Positions 8,020 through 17,495 of a stretch of DNA of 64,000 nucleotides are shown piece by piece (within the stretch, counting starts at the first letter, position 1; each line of letters opens with the position of its first letter). The notes under the pieces were generated by a model. The model ran no database searches, was not told the origin of the DNA, and worked only from the letters and a program-made list of their open reading frames with translations. A program made the translations under genes and the position numbers. The DNA lies in the NCBI RefSeq assembly GCF_019891545.1, contig NZ_JAHDIU010000010.1, forward strand, positions 1-64,000, in the 5' to 3' direction. This DNA is from Flavobacterium coralii (GTDB lineage: Bacteria; Bacteroidota; Bacteroidia; Flavobacteriales; Flavobacteriaceae).

Positions 8020-11000
8020 ATGATCAGAAAACTACTTTTAACCATTTGCCTCCTGGCATTACTTCCGGCTGTGGCGCAGCAGAACCTTTGGGAGCGCGCT
8101 TCCGATAAAGGTGTTTCGGGGCTTCAAAAGCTGGAGAGGGCATCTGTGCCGAAGCATTTTACAATCTACCATTTAAACTTAAATAACCTTAAGCAGCTAT
8201 TACAGCAGGCACCTTTAAGGGGTAGCGGCGGGATAAGCCAGCTTGTGCTGCCCTTTCCTGATGCTGATGGCGTAATAAAACAATATCGGATTTATGAGGC
8301 TCCGGTTATGGATGCTGCATTATCAGCTAAATATCCCGGTATAAAAAGCTATGTGGGGCAGGGAATAGAAGAAGCTGCTGCTACAATACGCTTTAGCGTT
8401 ACACCATTTGGGCTTCATAATATGGCACTGGCTACAGGCGGTACCACTTACACCGACCCATATACAACAGATTTACAATACTATATTGTGTACAAGCGTG
8501 AAGGCTTGAGTACATCGCGTTCCTTTCACTGTGGTGTTACCGATACATCCGAACCCAATACCAAAAGTGCCTTTACGCCATTAAGCGCACAATCTACCGA
8601 TGGAGTGCTGCGCACCTACCGCCTTGCAATGGCGTGTACTATAGAGTATGCGGCATTTCATATAAATGCAGCAGGCCTTACAGCCGCACCACTTGAAGAG
8701 CAGAAGGCCGCTGTACTTGCCGCAATGAATATTACTGTTACAAGGGTTAACAGTGTATATGAACGCGACCTTTCTATAACATTAGAACTGATTCCGAACA
8801 ATGATGAACTAATATTTATAGAATCGGATGAATTTAACAATGAAAACGAAGGCTTTGTACTGCTCGACCAAAGCCAGGAGGTTATAGATGAGGTAATTGG
8901 TTTTGATAATTACGATATAGGCCATACGGTAAGTACAGGTGGCGGTGGCGTAGCCCAGCTGTTCTCGCCGTGTTCCGGCAGCAAGGCCAGAGGTATTACA
9001 GGCTTGCCTTCTCCTGTGGGCGACCCGTTTGATATAGATTATGTAGCGCACGAAATGGGGCACCAGTTTGGCGGTAACCATAGCTTTAATAATTCGTGCA
9101 GTGGCAACAGGAGCAACGAGAATGCCTATGAACCGGGCAGTGGTACAACCATAATGGCCTATGCAGGTATTTGTCCGCCTAACGTGCAGAGCAATAGCGA
9201 TGCCCACTTTCATGCCAACAGCATTGCCGAAATGTCGGCTTTTATAAGTACGGGGGGCAACTGTGCCGAAAGCGTAGTAACAGGCAATGTTCCGCCTGTT
9301 GTTGATGCAGGCCCTGATTATACCATTCCGCGCGGCACTGCATTTATACTTTCGGGTAACGCAACAGATGCCAATAATGATGCTATGACCTACAACTGGG
9401 AACAGATGGATAACGAAATAAGCGAGCAGCCCCCGGTACCTGAATCGGATGAGGGGCCAAACTTCCGATCATTACCAAGCAAAGAAGTGCCGCAACGCTT
9501 TATGCCGGATATAGAAGAAGTGCTGAATAATAACCTTACCCCGACATGGGAAGTTATTGCCAATGTAGCGCGCGAATATAATTTTGCTTTTACCGTGCGC
9601 GATAATAATATTTTGGGTGGTCAGGTAGTAACTGATTTTATGAAGGTAAATGTATCTGGTAGTGCGGGGCCTTTTGCGGTTACATCGCCTAATAATAATG
9701 TTTCGTGGCTTGCGGGCAGCAACCATAGTGTAACATGGAATGTAGCCGGGACTACAGCCAATGGTGTGAACACACCTTATGTTGATATATACCTTTCTAC
9801 AGACGGAGGTTTTACCTATCCTGTAATACTGGCATCTAAAGTACCAAATGACGGAACAGAAATAGTAACCATTCCTAACAGTACAGGCACCAATAACCGG
9901 ATTATGGTTAAGGGGCATGAAAATATTTTTTACGACTTAGGCAACAGTAACTTTACCATTGGCGCACCCGAACAAACCATGGCAATAACTGTTGAGGGGC
10001 AGCAAAACATTACAAGCTGCGTTGGCACACAAACCAGCTTTACGTTTCTTTATAATGCTTATGCAGGCTTTAGTGGTACAGCTGTATTTTCAGTAACGGG
10101 TAACCCGGAAGGCTCTACCGTTATTTTTAACCCTGCAACCGCAACCGCTGACGGAACTTTGGTAACCATGACCATTACCGCTCCTGAAAGTGCGTCTCCC
10201 GGCCTTTACACATTAAATGTGCTGGCAACTTCCGGCAGCGTTATTAAAGCAGCCAATGTATATCTCGACCTGCTTGATACCAATTTTGGGACTATTACAC
10301 TTACGGCACCTGCCAACGGTGATAATGCAGTATTTAACCAAGTAGCTTTTAACTGGACAGCTGCTGCAAATGCAACCGGCTATCAAATAGAGGTTGCCGG
10401 TGACGAAGCGTTTGAAAATATTGTGGCTACTGCCACAATTCAGGAAACGAGTTATACAGCGCTGCTTGAGGAGGCTAACATATACTACTGGCGGGTGCGC
10501 CCTCTGAACGAAGGCTGCGCGGGGAGCTATGGTGAGGCGAATATGTTTATAACCGGCATAACCGAGTGTAATGAATATACCTCTGCCGATGTGCCTGTTG
10601 TAATTCCCGACGAGAATGCAGGAGATGTAAGTTCCGTACTGGCGCTTACGGCTGATGGTTCTGTACAAAAAATTAGTGTAAATCTTGATATTACCCATAC
10701 CTGGGTAACCGACCTTACCGCGGTACTGGTTAGCCCGCAGGGTACAACAGTTCAGCTTTTCAGCGATGAGTGTGGCGACCAGGATAATGTTTTTGCTACG
10801 TTTGATGATGACGGAAATCCGCTTAATTGCGGTATAAACCCTGCTATATCGGGTATTATTGCACCGGATGAAGCGCTCTCTGTATTAAACGGTGAGCCGG
10901 CAGCGGGTGTATGGACGTTGCAGGTATCTGACAGTTTTGCGGCAGATGGCGGTGCTATTAACAACTGGAGCCTTACTATATGCACTGTACAGCAGGCACC

Positions 11001-11265
11001 ACTTGCTAACGGGCAAAAGCAGACTACAGATTTTGTATTATATCCTAACCCTAACAACGGAAACTTTACAATACAATATATTCCAAACGGTCAAAATGAT
11101 GTTTTTGTAACAGTACATGACATAAGGGGAAGGCAGCTGGTGAACCAGAAATATACCGCGCAAACGGAAGAGGTTGTTTCACTCGGAAATGCAGAAGCAG
11201 GAGTTTATCTTGTTACCCTGCAGGATGGTGAAAGGAGCGTTACAAAGAAAGTGATAGTAAATTAG
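8020..11265 (+). CDS. Secreted reprolysin-like zinc metalloprotease with T9SS sorting domain (paralogue 2)
   Basis: The 1081-residue protein has a signal peptide ending near AVAQ and a propeptide-like region nearly parallel to paralogue 1. The catalytic zinc motif is at residues 344-354 (HEMGHQFGGNH), with the Met-turn near 379. A region absent from paralogue 1 follows, including an FN3-like module at about 758-847 (FNWTAAANATGYQIEV, YYWRVRPL). Then come a P-type domain from about 850 and a T9SS type A domain from about 1005 (YPNPNNGNF, ending TKKVIVN). It is a surface or secreted protease that probably arose by tandem duplication followed by domain gain. Confidence 0.93.
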   Translation: MIRKLLLTICLLALLPAVAQQNLWERASDKGVSGLQKLERASVPKHFTIYHLNLNNLKQLLQQAPLRGSGGISQLVLPFPDADGVIKQYRIYEAPVMDAALSAKYPGIKSYVGQGIEEAAATIRFSVTPFGLHNMALATGGTTYTDPYTTDLQYYIVYKREGLSTSRSFHCGVTDTSEPNTKSAFTPLSAQSTDGVLRTYRLAMACTIEYAAFHINAAGLTAAPLEEQKAAVLAAMNITVTRVNSVYERDLSITLELIPNNDELIFIESDEFNNENEGFVLLDQSQEVIDEVIGFDNYDIGHTVSTGGGGVAQLFSPCSGSKARGITGLPSPVGDPFDIDYVAHEMGHQFGGNHSFNNSCSGNRSNENAYEPGSGTTIMAYAGICPPNVQSNSDAHFHANSIAEMSAFISTGGNCAESVVTGNVPPVVDAGPDYTIPRGTAFILSGNATDANNDAMTYNWEQMDNEISEQPPVPESDEGPNFRSLPSKEVPQRFMPDIEEVLNNNLTPTWEVIANVAREYNFAFTVRDNNILGGQVVTDFMKVNVSGSAGPFAVTSPNNNVSWLAGSNHSVTWNVAGTTANGVNTPYVDIYLSTDGGFTYPVILASKVPNDGTEIVTIPNSTGTNNRIMVKGHENIFYDLGNSNFTIGAPEQTMAITVEGQQNITSCVGTQTSFTFLYNAYAGFSGTAVFSVTGNPEGSTVIFNPATATADGTLVTMTITAPESASPGLYTLNVLATSGSVIKAANVYLDLLDTNFGTITLTAPANGDNAVFNQVAFNWTAAANATGYQIEVAGDEAFENIVATATIQETSYTALLEEANIYYWRVRPLNEGCAGSYGEANMFITGITECNEYTSADVPVVIPDENAGDVSSVLALTADGSVQKISVNLDITHTWVTDLTAVLVSPQGTTVQLFSDECGDQDNVFATFDDDGNPLNCGINPAISGIIAPDEALSVLNGEPAAGVWTLQVSDSFAADGGAINNWSLTICTVQQAPLANGQKQTTDFVLYPNPNNGNFTIQYIPNGQNDVFVTVHDIRGRQLVNQKYTAQTEEVVSLGNAEAGVYLVTLQDGERSVTKKVIVN

Positions 11266-11280
11266 ATAATGTAAAGTTTG

Positions 11281-11317
11281 AAAAAAAGCGGCCCGAAGTT
11301 TTTCGGGCCGCTTTTTT
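11281..11317. terminator. Strong bidirectional terminator
   Basis: A 16-bp stem (AAAAAAGCGGCCCGAA and its complement) with loop GTTT is flanked by A and T runs. It separates the protease gene (+) from pth (-). Confidence 0.9.
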
Positions 11318-11335
11318 ATTTTGGGCTACAGCAGG

Positions 11336-11956
11336 TTACTTGCCGTTAAAACTACTCATTGTATTAGGCAGCCCTGACAGTACAAAAGATTTTATTGCTT
11401 CAGATGAGATGTCAAGCCTTTCCGAAAGTTTTGCTTTTTCTTCTTCATCCCATTCACCTAAAACATAGTTGACCTGCTGCCCTTTTTTAAAAGCATCGCT
11501 AATGCCAAAACGAAAGCGTGCATATTCAGTAGTAGTAAGTACCTGCTGAATACTTTTAAGGCCGTTATGCCCGCCATCGCTGCCTTTGGCTTTAATGCGT
11601 ATGGTGCCGAAAGGTATGTTAAGGTCATCAGTAACAACCAGCAAATTTTCTAAAGGTATTTTTTCCTGGTCGAGCCAGTATTTTACGGCCTTGCCGCTAA
11701 GGTTCATATACGTATTGGGCTTGAGCAGGTAAACTGTACGGCCCTTTAGTTTTACTTCTGCCATTGCGCCCAGTTTGGCGGTGTTAAAATCGGAGCCTTC
11801 CTGTTGTGCCAGCCTGTCCAGTACTTTAAAGCCTATGTTATGGCGTGTATTTACATATTCGGCACCGGGGTTGCCCAGCCCTGCAATAAGATATTTCTTC
11901 ATCGGGTCTGTTTCTTCTTGTGCTTCTTTCTTAAAAAGATTGGTAAGCCATTTCAT
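11336..11956 (-). CDS. pth: Peptidyl-tRNA hydrolase
   Basis: This enzyme frees tRNA from prematurely released peptidyl-tRNA. The core starts with KYLIAGLGNPGAEY and contains the catalytic TRHNIGF, then KPNTYMNLSG, DDLNIPFG and GSDGGHNGLKSI. The full frame has an 18-residue N-terminal extension before MKKYLIAGLG. I keep the upstream ATG because such extensions are common in Flavobacteriaceae, but the internal ATG at 11902 would give the length usual elsewhere. The upstream -7 box ends only a few bases before the first ATG, which would give a very short leader. Confidence 0.95.
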   Translation of the reverse strand: MKWLTNLFKKEAQEETDPMKKYLIAGLGNPGAEYVNTRHNIGFKVLDRLAQQEGSDFNTAKLGAMAEVKLKGRTVYLLKPNTYMNLSGKAVKYWLDQEKIPLENLLVVTDDLNIPFGTIRIKAKGSDGGHNGLKSIQQVLTTTEYARFRFGISDAFKKGQQVNYVLGEWDEEEKAKLSERLDISSEAIKSFVLSGLPNTMSSFNGK

Positions 11957-11961
11957 GAGGG

Positions 11962-11969
11962 CAAAGATA
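11962..11969 (-). promoter_or_regulatory. -7 promoter box for pth
   Basis: Reverse-strand TATCTTTG is an exact TAnnTTTG match just before the longest pth start. Confidence 0.4.
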
Positions 11970-12034
11970 ATAGTTTCATTTTATTTTAAAATCAGCAGGA
12001 TGCTATACCGCCCCGTAATGCAAATCCATAAAAA

Positions 12035-12059
12035 AAAGCGCCCCGTGAGAGGGCGCTTT
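12035..12059 (-). terminator. Terminator of the prs-rplY operon
   Basis: The 9-bp stem AAAGCGCCC / GGGCGCTTT is followed on the reverse strand by T residues, 23 bases after the rplY stop. Confidence 0.85.
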
Positions 12060-12081
12060 CTGTATATCTTGATAAGATAAA

Positions 12082-12696
12082 TTACTTTTTCTTTCCTTTT
12101 GCTGGTCCGCCTTTTGCAGCTTTTGCAGCCTCCTGGGCAGCTTTCATAGCCGCACGAGAGATACGTACCTGAGCTACAACAGTGTTTTCCGGCTGTAACA
12201 GTTTGTAGTTTTCCTGAGGAAGCTTAGTGATGTAAAGCTTGTTACCCATTTCAAGGTCTGTAATATCAGCCTCTATAAAATCAGGAAGGTTTGCAGGAAG
12301 CGCACGTACTTTAAGTTTACGCTGGTTAAGACGAAGTACACCACCGGCCATAACACCTTTAGAGTTACCTATAACTTTTACAGGAACATCCATAGTGATT
12401 TCTTTGTCTTCGTGAAGCTGGTAGAAATCGATGTGCAGGATTTGGTCGTTTACCGGGTGAAACTGTATATCCTGCAGGATAGCGTTAAATTGCTTACCAC
12501 CTTCAAGGTCAATTACCACAGTGTGCACGTTAGGAGTGTAAACCAGGTTTTTAAAAGCCTTGTCTTCTGCTACAAAATGTACTGGTTGTTCTCCTCCGTA
12601 TAACACGCAAGGAACCATTCCAGCATTACGTGCCGCACGCGTTGCCGCTTTGCCCACGCTTTCTCTTTCAGATCCTTTGATCGTAATTGATTTCAT
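12082..12696 (-). CDS. rplY: 50S ribosomal protein L25 / general stress protein Ctc
   Basis: The 204-residue protein has the N-terminal 5S-rRNA-binding L25 domain ([50 protein letters not shown]). A C-terminal beta domain follows, typical of the long Ctc/TL5 form, with a Lys/Ala-rich tail. It lies 31 bases downstream of prs in the same direction, a pairing found in many bacteria, and is followed by a clear terminator. Confidence 0.96.
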   Translation of the reverse strand: MKSITIKGSERESVGKAATRAARNAGMVPCVLYGGEQPVHFVAEDKAFKNLVYTPNVHTVVIDLEGGKQFNAILQDIQFHPVNDQILHIDFYQLHEDKEITMDVPVKVIGNSKGVMAGGVLRLNQRKLKVRALPANLPDFIEADITDLEMGNKLYITKLPQENYKLLQPENTVVAQVRISRAAMKAAQEAAKAAKGGPAKGKKK

Positions 12697-12727
12697 TACA
12701 AAAAATATATAGTTAATAAATAAAATT

Positions 12728-13669
12728 CTACATTAAAAAATTACCGCTTATAGAGCTGTTGCTGTGCACTTTGTGCATAACATCGGCAAACAGGTCGGCG
12801 CAGGTAACCACGCGTATCTTGCTGCTTTGCTTTTTCAGCGGAATACTGTCGGTAACAATAAGTTCCGTAATCTGCGACTTTTCAATCTTTTCATATGCAT
12901 CGCCCGATAATATGGCGTGTGTACATATCGCTCTTACACTTATTGCGCCCCTTTCCATCATCATGTCTGCCGCTTTGGTCAGTGTGCCTCCGGTGTCAAC
13001 CATGTCATCCACCAGTATTACATTTCGGCCCTTAACCTCGCCAATAAGCTCCATGCCCTCTACCACGTTCGCAGCCTTACGGTGCTTGTAGCATATCACC
13101 ACGTCAGACCCGAGGAACTTAGAATAAGCATAAGCTCTCTTAGAACCACCCATGTCCGGCGAAGCTATCGTCAGGTTGTCCAGTTTCATATCCCTTACAT
13201 GCTGCAGGAATATAGTTGATGCAAACAGGTGGTCAACCGGTTTTTCAAAAAAGCCCTGTATCTGGTCGGCATGCAGGTCCATTGTCATTATTCTTGTTGC
13301 GCCTGCCGCTTCAAGCAGCTTTGCAACCAGCTTTGCACCTATCGGCACACGTGGCTTGTCTTTCCTGTCCTGCCTTGCCCATCCAAAATAAGGTATAACT
13401 GCGGTTATGTGCCTTGCAGAAGCCCTTTTTGCGGCATCAATCATTAATAACAGTTCCATCAGGTTATCCGTACTCGGAAAGGTAGAGCATATTAAGAATA
13501 CCCTTAACCCCCTGATAGACTCTTCAAACGATGGCTGAAACTCACCGTCGCTGTACTTTGAAATCGTAATTTTACCCAGCTCAACACCATAGCTTTTGGC
13601 TATTTTTTCGGCAAGGTACACACTTTGAGAACATGCAAATATCTTTGCTTCCGGCTCGTGGTATGACAT
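12728..13669 (-). CDS. prs: Ribose-phosphate pyrophosphokinase
   Basis: This enzyme makes PRPP from ribose 5-phosphate and ATP for nucleotide, His and Trp synthesis. The 313-residue protein has the family landmarks [36 protein letters not shown] and the PRPP loop [14 protein letters not shown]. It is first in the prs-rplY operon, with a -7 box about 52 bases upstream. Confidence 0.97.
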   Translation of the reverse strand: MSYHEPEAKIFACSQSVYLAEKIAKSYGVELGKITISKYSDGEFQPSFEESIRGLRVFLICSTFPSTDNLMELLLMIDAAKRASARHITAVIPYFGWARQDRKDKPRVPIGAKLVAKLLEAAGATRIMTMDLHADQIQGFFEKPVDHLFASTIFLQHVRDMKLDNLTIASPDMGGSKRAYAYSKFLGSDVVICYKHRKAANVVEGMELIGEVKGRNVILVDDMVDTGGTLTKAADMMMERGAISVRAICTHAILSGDAYEKIEKSQITELIVTDSIPLKKQSSKIRVVTCADLFADVMHKVHSNSSISGNFLM

Positions 13670-13720
13670 TTTTAATCGCTTGTTTTGTAGTTAGTTAGTG
13701 TTGTGTTGTGTAACGAGGTG

Positions 13721-13728
13721 CAAATTTA
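13721..13728 (-). promoter_or_regulatory. -7 promoter box for prs-rplY
   Basis: Reverse-strand TAAATTTG is an exact TAnnTTTG match, 52 bases before the prs ATG. Confidence 0.5.
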
Positions 13729-13792
13729 GGAATTTAATTTAAGTACGGAAGTAATTTATCATGTTATTTTCCTGAAATTAAATAATATTTTT

Positions 13793-13800
13793 TACATTTG
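13793..13800 (+). promoter_or_regulatory. -7 promoter box for tRNA-Leu
   Basis: TACATTTG is an exact TAnnTTTG match 18 bases before the mature 5' end of the tRNA. Confidence 0.6.
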
Positions 13801-13818
13801 CAGCCACTTAATGCTAAC

Positions 13819-13898
13819 GCCTGGATGGCGGAATTGGTAGACGCGCACGACTCAAACTCGTGTACTACGGTGTGTGGGTTCGATTCCCACTCCAGGTA
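13819..13898 (+). tRNA. tRNA-Leu (anticodon CAA)
   Basis: The acceptor stem GCCTGGA pairs with TCCAGGT, with one G-T pair. The anticodon stem CACGA/TCGTG encloses loop CTCAAAC, giving anticodon CAA. The T arm is GTGGG-TTCGATT-CCCAC, and an 11-base variable arm precedes it. CCA is not encoded. A terminator follows immediately. Confidence 0.95.
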
Positions 13899-13899
13899 C

Positions 13900-13932
13900 A
13901 AAAAAGCTGTTTCATTAGAAACAGCTTTTTTT
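13900..13932. terminator. Bidirectional terminator (tRNA-Leu and carboxylase operon)
   Basis: The 14-bp stem AAAAAAGCTGTTTC / GAAACAGCTTTTTT with loop ATTA serves the tRNA on the + strand and the carboxyltransferase gene on the - strand. Confidence 0.9.
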
Positions 13933-13935
13933 ATT

Positions 13936-15477
13936 TTATAACGGAATGTTACCGTGTTTGCGTTGTGGTGTTTCCACCTTTTTATTTTCGAGCATGCTGA
14001 ATGCTTTTATCAGTTTCCTGCGGGTGTCTTTCGGCAGGATAACCTCGTCTATAAAGCCGCGTTGCGCTGCCCTGTAGGGGTTGGCGAACTTTTCGGCATA
14101 TTCTGCTTCTTTTTCCAGCAGTTTGGCAGCAGGGTCTTCCGCTTCTGATATTTCTCTTTTAAAAATGATCTCACTCGCCCCTTTAGCGCCCATAACCGCA
14201 ATTTCGGCAGTTGGCCAGGCAAAGTTCATATCAGCGCCAATATGTTTTGAGTTCATCACGTCATAGGCACCACCATAAGCCTTACGGGTAATTACGGTAA
14301 CACGTGGCACGGTAGCTTCGCTAAGTGCATACAGCAGTTTTGCTCCGTGTACAATAATACCGTTCCACTCCTGGTTAGTGCCCGGAAGGAAGCCCGGTAC
14401 ATCTACCAGTACCAGTAGCGGAATGTTGAAACAGTCGCAAAAACGGGTAAACCGTGCCGCTTTTACCGAGCTGTTTACATCCAGCACACCGGCAAGGTGC
14501 ATCGGCTGGTTGGCCACTATGCCTATGCTGCGCCCACCTATGCGTGCAAAGCCCACAATAATATTCTCAGCATAGTTTTTATGTATCTCGTAAAACGAAT
14601 CTTCATCAATAATACCGCTTATAACCTTGTGCATGTCATACGGCTTATTGGCGCTGTCCGGGATAATGTCCGAAAGTTGTTCGCGTATTTCATCAGCCGG
14701 GTTAAACTCCAGCTTTGGCGTAGTTTCCCTATTGTTTTGCGGCAGGTAGCTCAATAGCCTTTTTACATCTTCCAAACACTCTACATCATTAGCCGAAGTA
14801 ATGTGCGCCACACCCGATTTAGTGCTGTGGGTACTCGCCCCGCCCAGCTCTTCGCTGGTTACGGTTTCGTTGGTTACGGTTTTTACCACGTTAGGCCCGG
14901 TAACGAACATATAACTGGTGTTTTCTACCATCATGGTAAAATCGGTCATGGCGGGGGAGTAAACCGCTCCACCCGCACAAGGGCCCATGATAGCGGATAT
15001 TTGCGGAATTACACCGCTGCTCTGCACATTACGATAAAAAATATCGGCATAGCCGCCAAGCGAGCGTACACCTTCCTGAATACGCGCACCGCCCGAATCG
15101 TTAAGGCCAATCATGGGGGCGCCATTCCTGAGTGCCATATCCATAACCTTGCATATTTTTTCGGCATGCGTTTCTGATAATGCTCCGCCGAACACGGTAA
15201 AGTCCTGCGCGAAAACATATACCAGCCTGCCGTTTACAGTGCCATAGCCTGTAATAACCCCATCACCCAGATACTGCTCTTTCTCCATCCCGAAATCAGT
15301 AGTGCGGTGGGTAACCAGCATACCAATTTCCTCAAAAGAGCCTTCGTCCATCAGGTATTCCACACGCTCGCGGGCTGTAAGCTTTTTCTTTTCGTGCTGC
15401 TTCTCAATCCTTTTTTGTCCGCCGCCCAGTCGGGCTTCGGCTATCTTATCGTTTAATACTTTTATTTTGTCTTCCAT
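13936..15477 (-). CDS. Acyl-CoA carboxylase, carboxyltransferase subunit (propionyl-CoA type)
   Basis: The 513-residue protein belongs to the PccB/MmdA carboxyltransferase family, which moves CO2 from carboxybiotin to an acyl-CoA. Visible landmarks are [12 protein letters not shown], the oxyanion-hole segment [26 protein letters not shown] and the second glycine-rich turn [11 protein letters not shown]. It is the last gene of a three-gene operon, 4 bases after the biotin carboxylase. It could be propionyl- or methylmalonyl-CoA specific; the length and motifs fit the propionyl-CoA group best. Confidence 0.93.
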   Translation of the reverse strand: MEDKIKVLNDKIAEARLGGGQKRIEKQHEKKKLTARERVEYLMDEGSFEEIGMLVTHRTTDFGMEKEQYLGDGVITGYGTVNGRLVYVFAQDFTVFGGALSETHAEKICKVMDMALRNGAPMIGLNDSGGARIQEGVRSLGGYADIFYRNVQSSGVIPQISAIMGPCAGGAVYSPAMTDFTMMVENTSYMFVTGPNVVKTVTNETVTSEELGGASTHSTKSGVAHITSANDVECLEDVKRLLSYLPQNNRETTPKLEFNPADEIREQLSDIIPDSANKPYDMHKVISGIIDEDSFYEIHKNYAENIIVGFARIGGRSIGIVANQPMHLAGVLDVNSSVKAARFTRFCDCFNIPLLVLVDVPGFLPGTNQEWNGIIVHGAKLLYALSEATVPRVTVITRKAYGGAYDVMNSKHIGADMNFAWPTAEIAVMGAKGASEIIFKREISEAEDPAAKLLEKEAEYAEKFANPYRAAQRGFIDEVILPKDTRRKLIKAFSMLENKKVETPQRKHGNIPL

Positions 15478-15481
15478 GGGT

Positions 15482-16924
15482 TTACTGTATTGGGAGTCTT
15501 AACACTTTGCGGTCTTCCAGGTACTGCTTCAGGGCAATATAAGCCGCTATTTCAGCTTCGGTATCCATTTGCCCTTTCAGCTTTTCGGCATCGTAGTATT
15601 TCTTTACGAAATGTGTATCGAAATCGCCACTGCGGAAAGCCTTATGCTCGCACACAAACGTACCGAACGGCAGGGTAGTGCTCACGCCTTCAACCTTATA
15701 ATCTGCAATGGCTTCTATCATCAGCTCTATAGCCTCCTCGCGGGTTTTACCGTAGGTAATAAGCTTGGCAAGCATCGGGTCATAATAAATAGGCACATCC
15801 ATGCCCTGCTCAAAACCGTTATCCACGCGTATGCCTTCGCCAACTGGGAGTTGGTACACATCAAGGTGGCCCACGCTTGGCGCGAAGTCGTTAAGCGGGT
15901 CTTCGGCATATACACGTAATTCTAATGCATGGCCTTTTATGGTAAGGTCTTCCTGCTTAATATCCATTTTTTCGCCACGGGCTATCTTTATCTGAAGCTC
16001 TACAAGGTCAAGCCCCGTTATCATTTCGGTAACAGGGTGTTCTACCTGCAGGCGGGTGTTCATTTCCAGGAAGTAAAAATTCTTATTCTCATCTAAAAGG
16101 AACTCAACCGTACCGGCACCCAGATAGTCGCAGGCTTTGGCTACCTTAACGGCAGCTTCGCCCATTTTTTGGCGAATTTCCGGGGTAAGTACCGCACTTG
16201 GCGCTTCTTCCACCACTTTTTGGTGGCGGCGCTGAATGCTGCATTCGCGTTCGAACAGGTAGAGTATATTGCCGTGGCTGTCGGCCATTACCTGTATTTC
16301 GATGTGGCGTGGAGAGCCTACATATTTTTCTATGAAAACAGAACCATCCCCAAAGGCTGAGGTAGCCTCGCTAATGGCGCGTTCCATTTGCGGAACAAAA
16401 TCTTTTTCTTCGTTAACTACACGCATACCTTTACCGCCACCGCCTGCCGATGCCTTTATCAGTATCGGGAAGCCTATTTCTACAGCGGCTTTTTTGGCTT
16501 TCTCTACATCGGTAATGGCTTCGTCTATGCCGGGAACCATGGGTATGTCATACGCCTTAACCGCATCTTTAGCGGCAAGCTTGCTACCCATAATTTTTAT
16601 GGCTTTACTGCGCGGGCCTATAAAGGTAATTCCGGCGCGTTCTACCGCTTCGGCAAAGTTGGCGTTTTCGCTCAAAAAGCCGTAACCGGGGTGGATTCCG
16701 TCTACGTTAAGCTCTTTGGCTACTTCTATTATCTTATCGCCCAATAGGTACGACTGGCTCGATGGCGCTTCGCCTATGCAAACGGCCTCGTCGGCAAATT
16801 TTACGTGGGGCGCATTCCTGTCGGCAGTACTGAAAACGGCAACGGTTTTAATGCCCATTTTTTTTGCCGTTTGCATCACCCTTATGGCAATTTCGCCCCT
16901 GTTGGCTACAAGTATTTTTTTCAT
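15482..16924 (-). CDS. accC: Biotin carboxylase subunit of acyl-CoA carboxylase
   Basis: This ATP-grasp enzyme carboxylates the biotin of the carrier protein using bicarbonate. I start it at the ATG giving [16 protein letters not shown] (480 residues), 4 bases after the carrier gene. A TTG four codons further up would overlap the carrier. Motifs seen are the glycine-rich loop [12 protein letters not shown], the HIEIQV segment, [12 protein letters not shown], and the catalytic [16 protein letters not shown]. It is the middle gene of the operon. Confidence 0.95.
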   Translation of the reverse strand: MKKILVANRGEIAIRVMQTAKKMGIKTVAVFSTADRNAPHVKFADEAVCIGEAPSSQSYLLGDKIIEVAKELNVDGIHPGYGFLSENANFAEAVERAGITFIGPRSKAIKIMGSKLAAKDAVKAYDIPMVPGIDEAITDVEKAKKAAVEIGFPILIKASAGGGGKGMRVVNEEKDFVPQMERAISEATSAFGDGSVFIEKYVGSPRHIEIQVMADSHGNILYLFERECSIQRRHQKVVEEAPSAVLTPEIRQKMGEAAVKVAKACDYLGAGTVEFLLDENKNFYFLEMNTRLQVEHPVTEMITGLDLVELQIKIARGEKMDIKQEDLTIKGHALELRVYAEDPLNDFAPSVGHLDVYQLPVGEGIRVDNGFEQGMDVPIYYDPMLAKLITYGKTREEAIELMIEAIADYKVEGVSTTLPFGTFVCEHKAFRSGDFDTHFVKKYYDAEKLKGQMDTEAEIAAYIALKQYLEDRKVLRLPIQ

Positions 16925-16928
16925 GGTG

Positions 16929-17414
16929 CTATTCAAATTCTATTAGTAACTGGCCTTTATCTACCGCGTCGCCCTTGCTCACGGCAATGGACTTAATAAC
17001 GCCCGCGCGCGGCGACTGAAAGGTGTTTTCCATCTTCATGGCTTCCAGTATTAAAAGGTTGTCGTTTTCTTTTACTTCCTGCCCTACGGTAACGTTTATC
17101 TCCAGTATAAGCCCCGGTATGGGTGCTTTTATTTCGTTTACCTGTTTAGATGCGCCTACCTCAAAGCCCATAGCTTTTATAAGCTGGTCGAGCGCGTTGG
17201 CAATATCTACAGTGTAGGAGTTGTTGTTAACGGTTACGGTATATTGTTTTGCGAGGAAGTCGGCGTGGGTAACTGCCGCTTTATAAGGCTTGTTGCCTTT
17301 AAGTATGTGGTAGTGCGCGGGCCCTGTGCTGATAGCGTCTAGCTGCGAAAGCCCCTCTTCGGTAACATCAAAGGCGGTGCCATTGTTTACCGTAAGTTTG
17401 TAAGCGTTACTCAT
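16929..17414 (-). CDS. Biotin carboxyl carrier protein of acyl-CoA carboxylase
   Basis: The protein is 161 residues from the ATG at 17414 (MSNAYKLTV). A TTG 12 codons earlier is less likely. The C-terminal biotinyl domain carries EAMKM, with the biotinylated lysine at about K127, preceded by the PIPGLI segment. The N-terminal half resembles the beta-rich linker domain of propionyl-CoA carboxylase alpha chains. It is first in the operon carrier - biotin carboxylase - carboxyltransferase, so this bacterium uses separate chains for what is often one fused alpha subunit. Confidence 0.92.
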   Translation of the reverse strand: MSNAYKLTVNNGTAFDVTEEGLSQLDAISTGPAHYHILKGNKPYKAAVTHADFLAKQYTVTVNNNSYTVDIANALDQLIKAMGFEVGASKQVNEIKAPIPGLILEINVTVGQEVKENDNLLILEAMKMENTFQSPRAGVIKSIAVSKGDAVDKGQLLIEFE

Positions 17415-17495
17415 GTGCAAAAATTGTTTTGTTGCCGTAAAGATAGGCAAAAGAAAACGTTTGAGGAAAGGGAAGTTTTGGGAGTTGGGGGTGGG

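Noticed and set aside
17415-17450. Longer start of the biotin carrier protein (TTG at 17450)
   Set aside because: The ATG at 17414 fits the family N-terminus better, and the added 12 residues show no conserved pattern.
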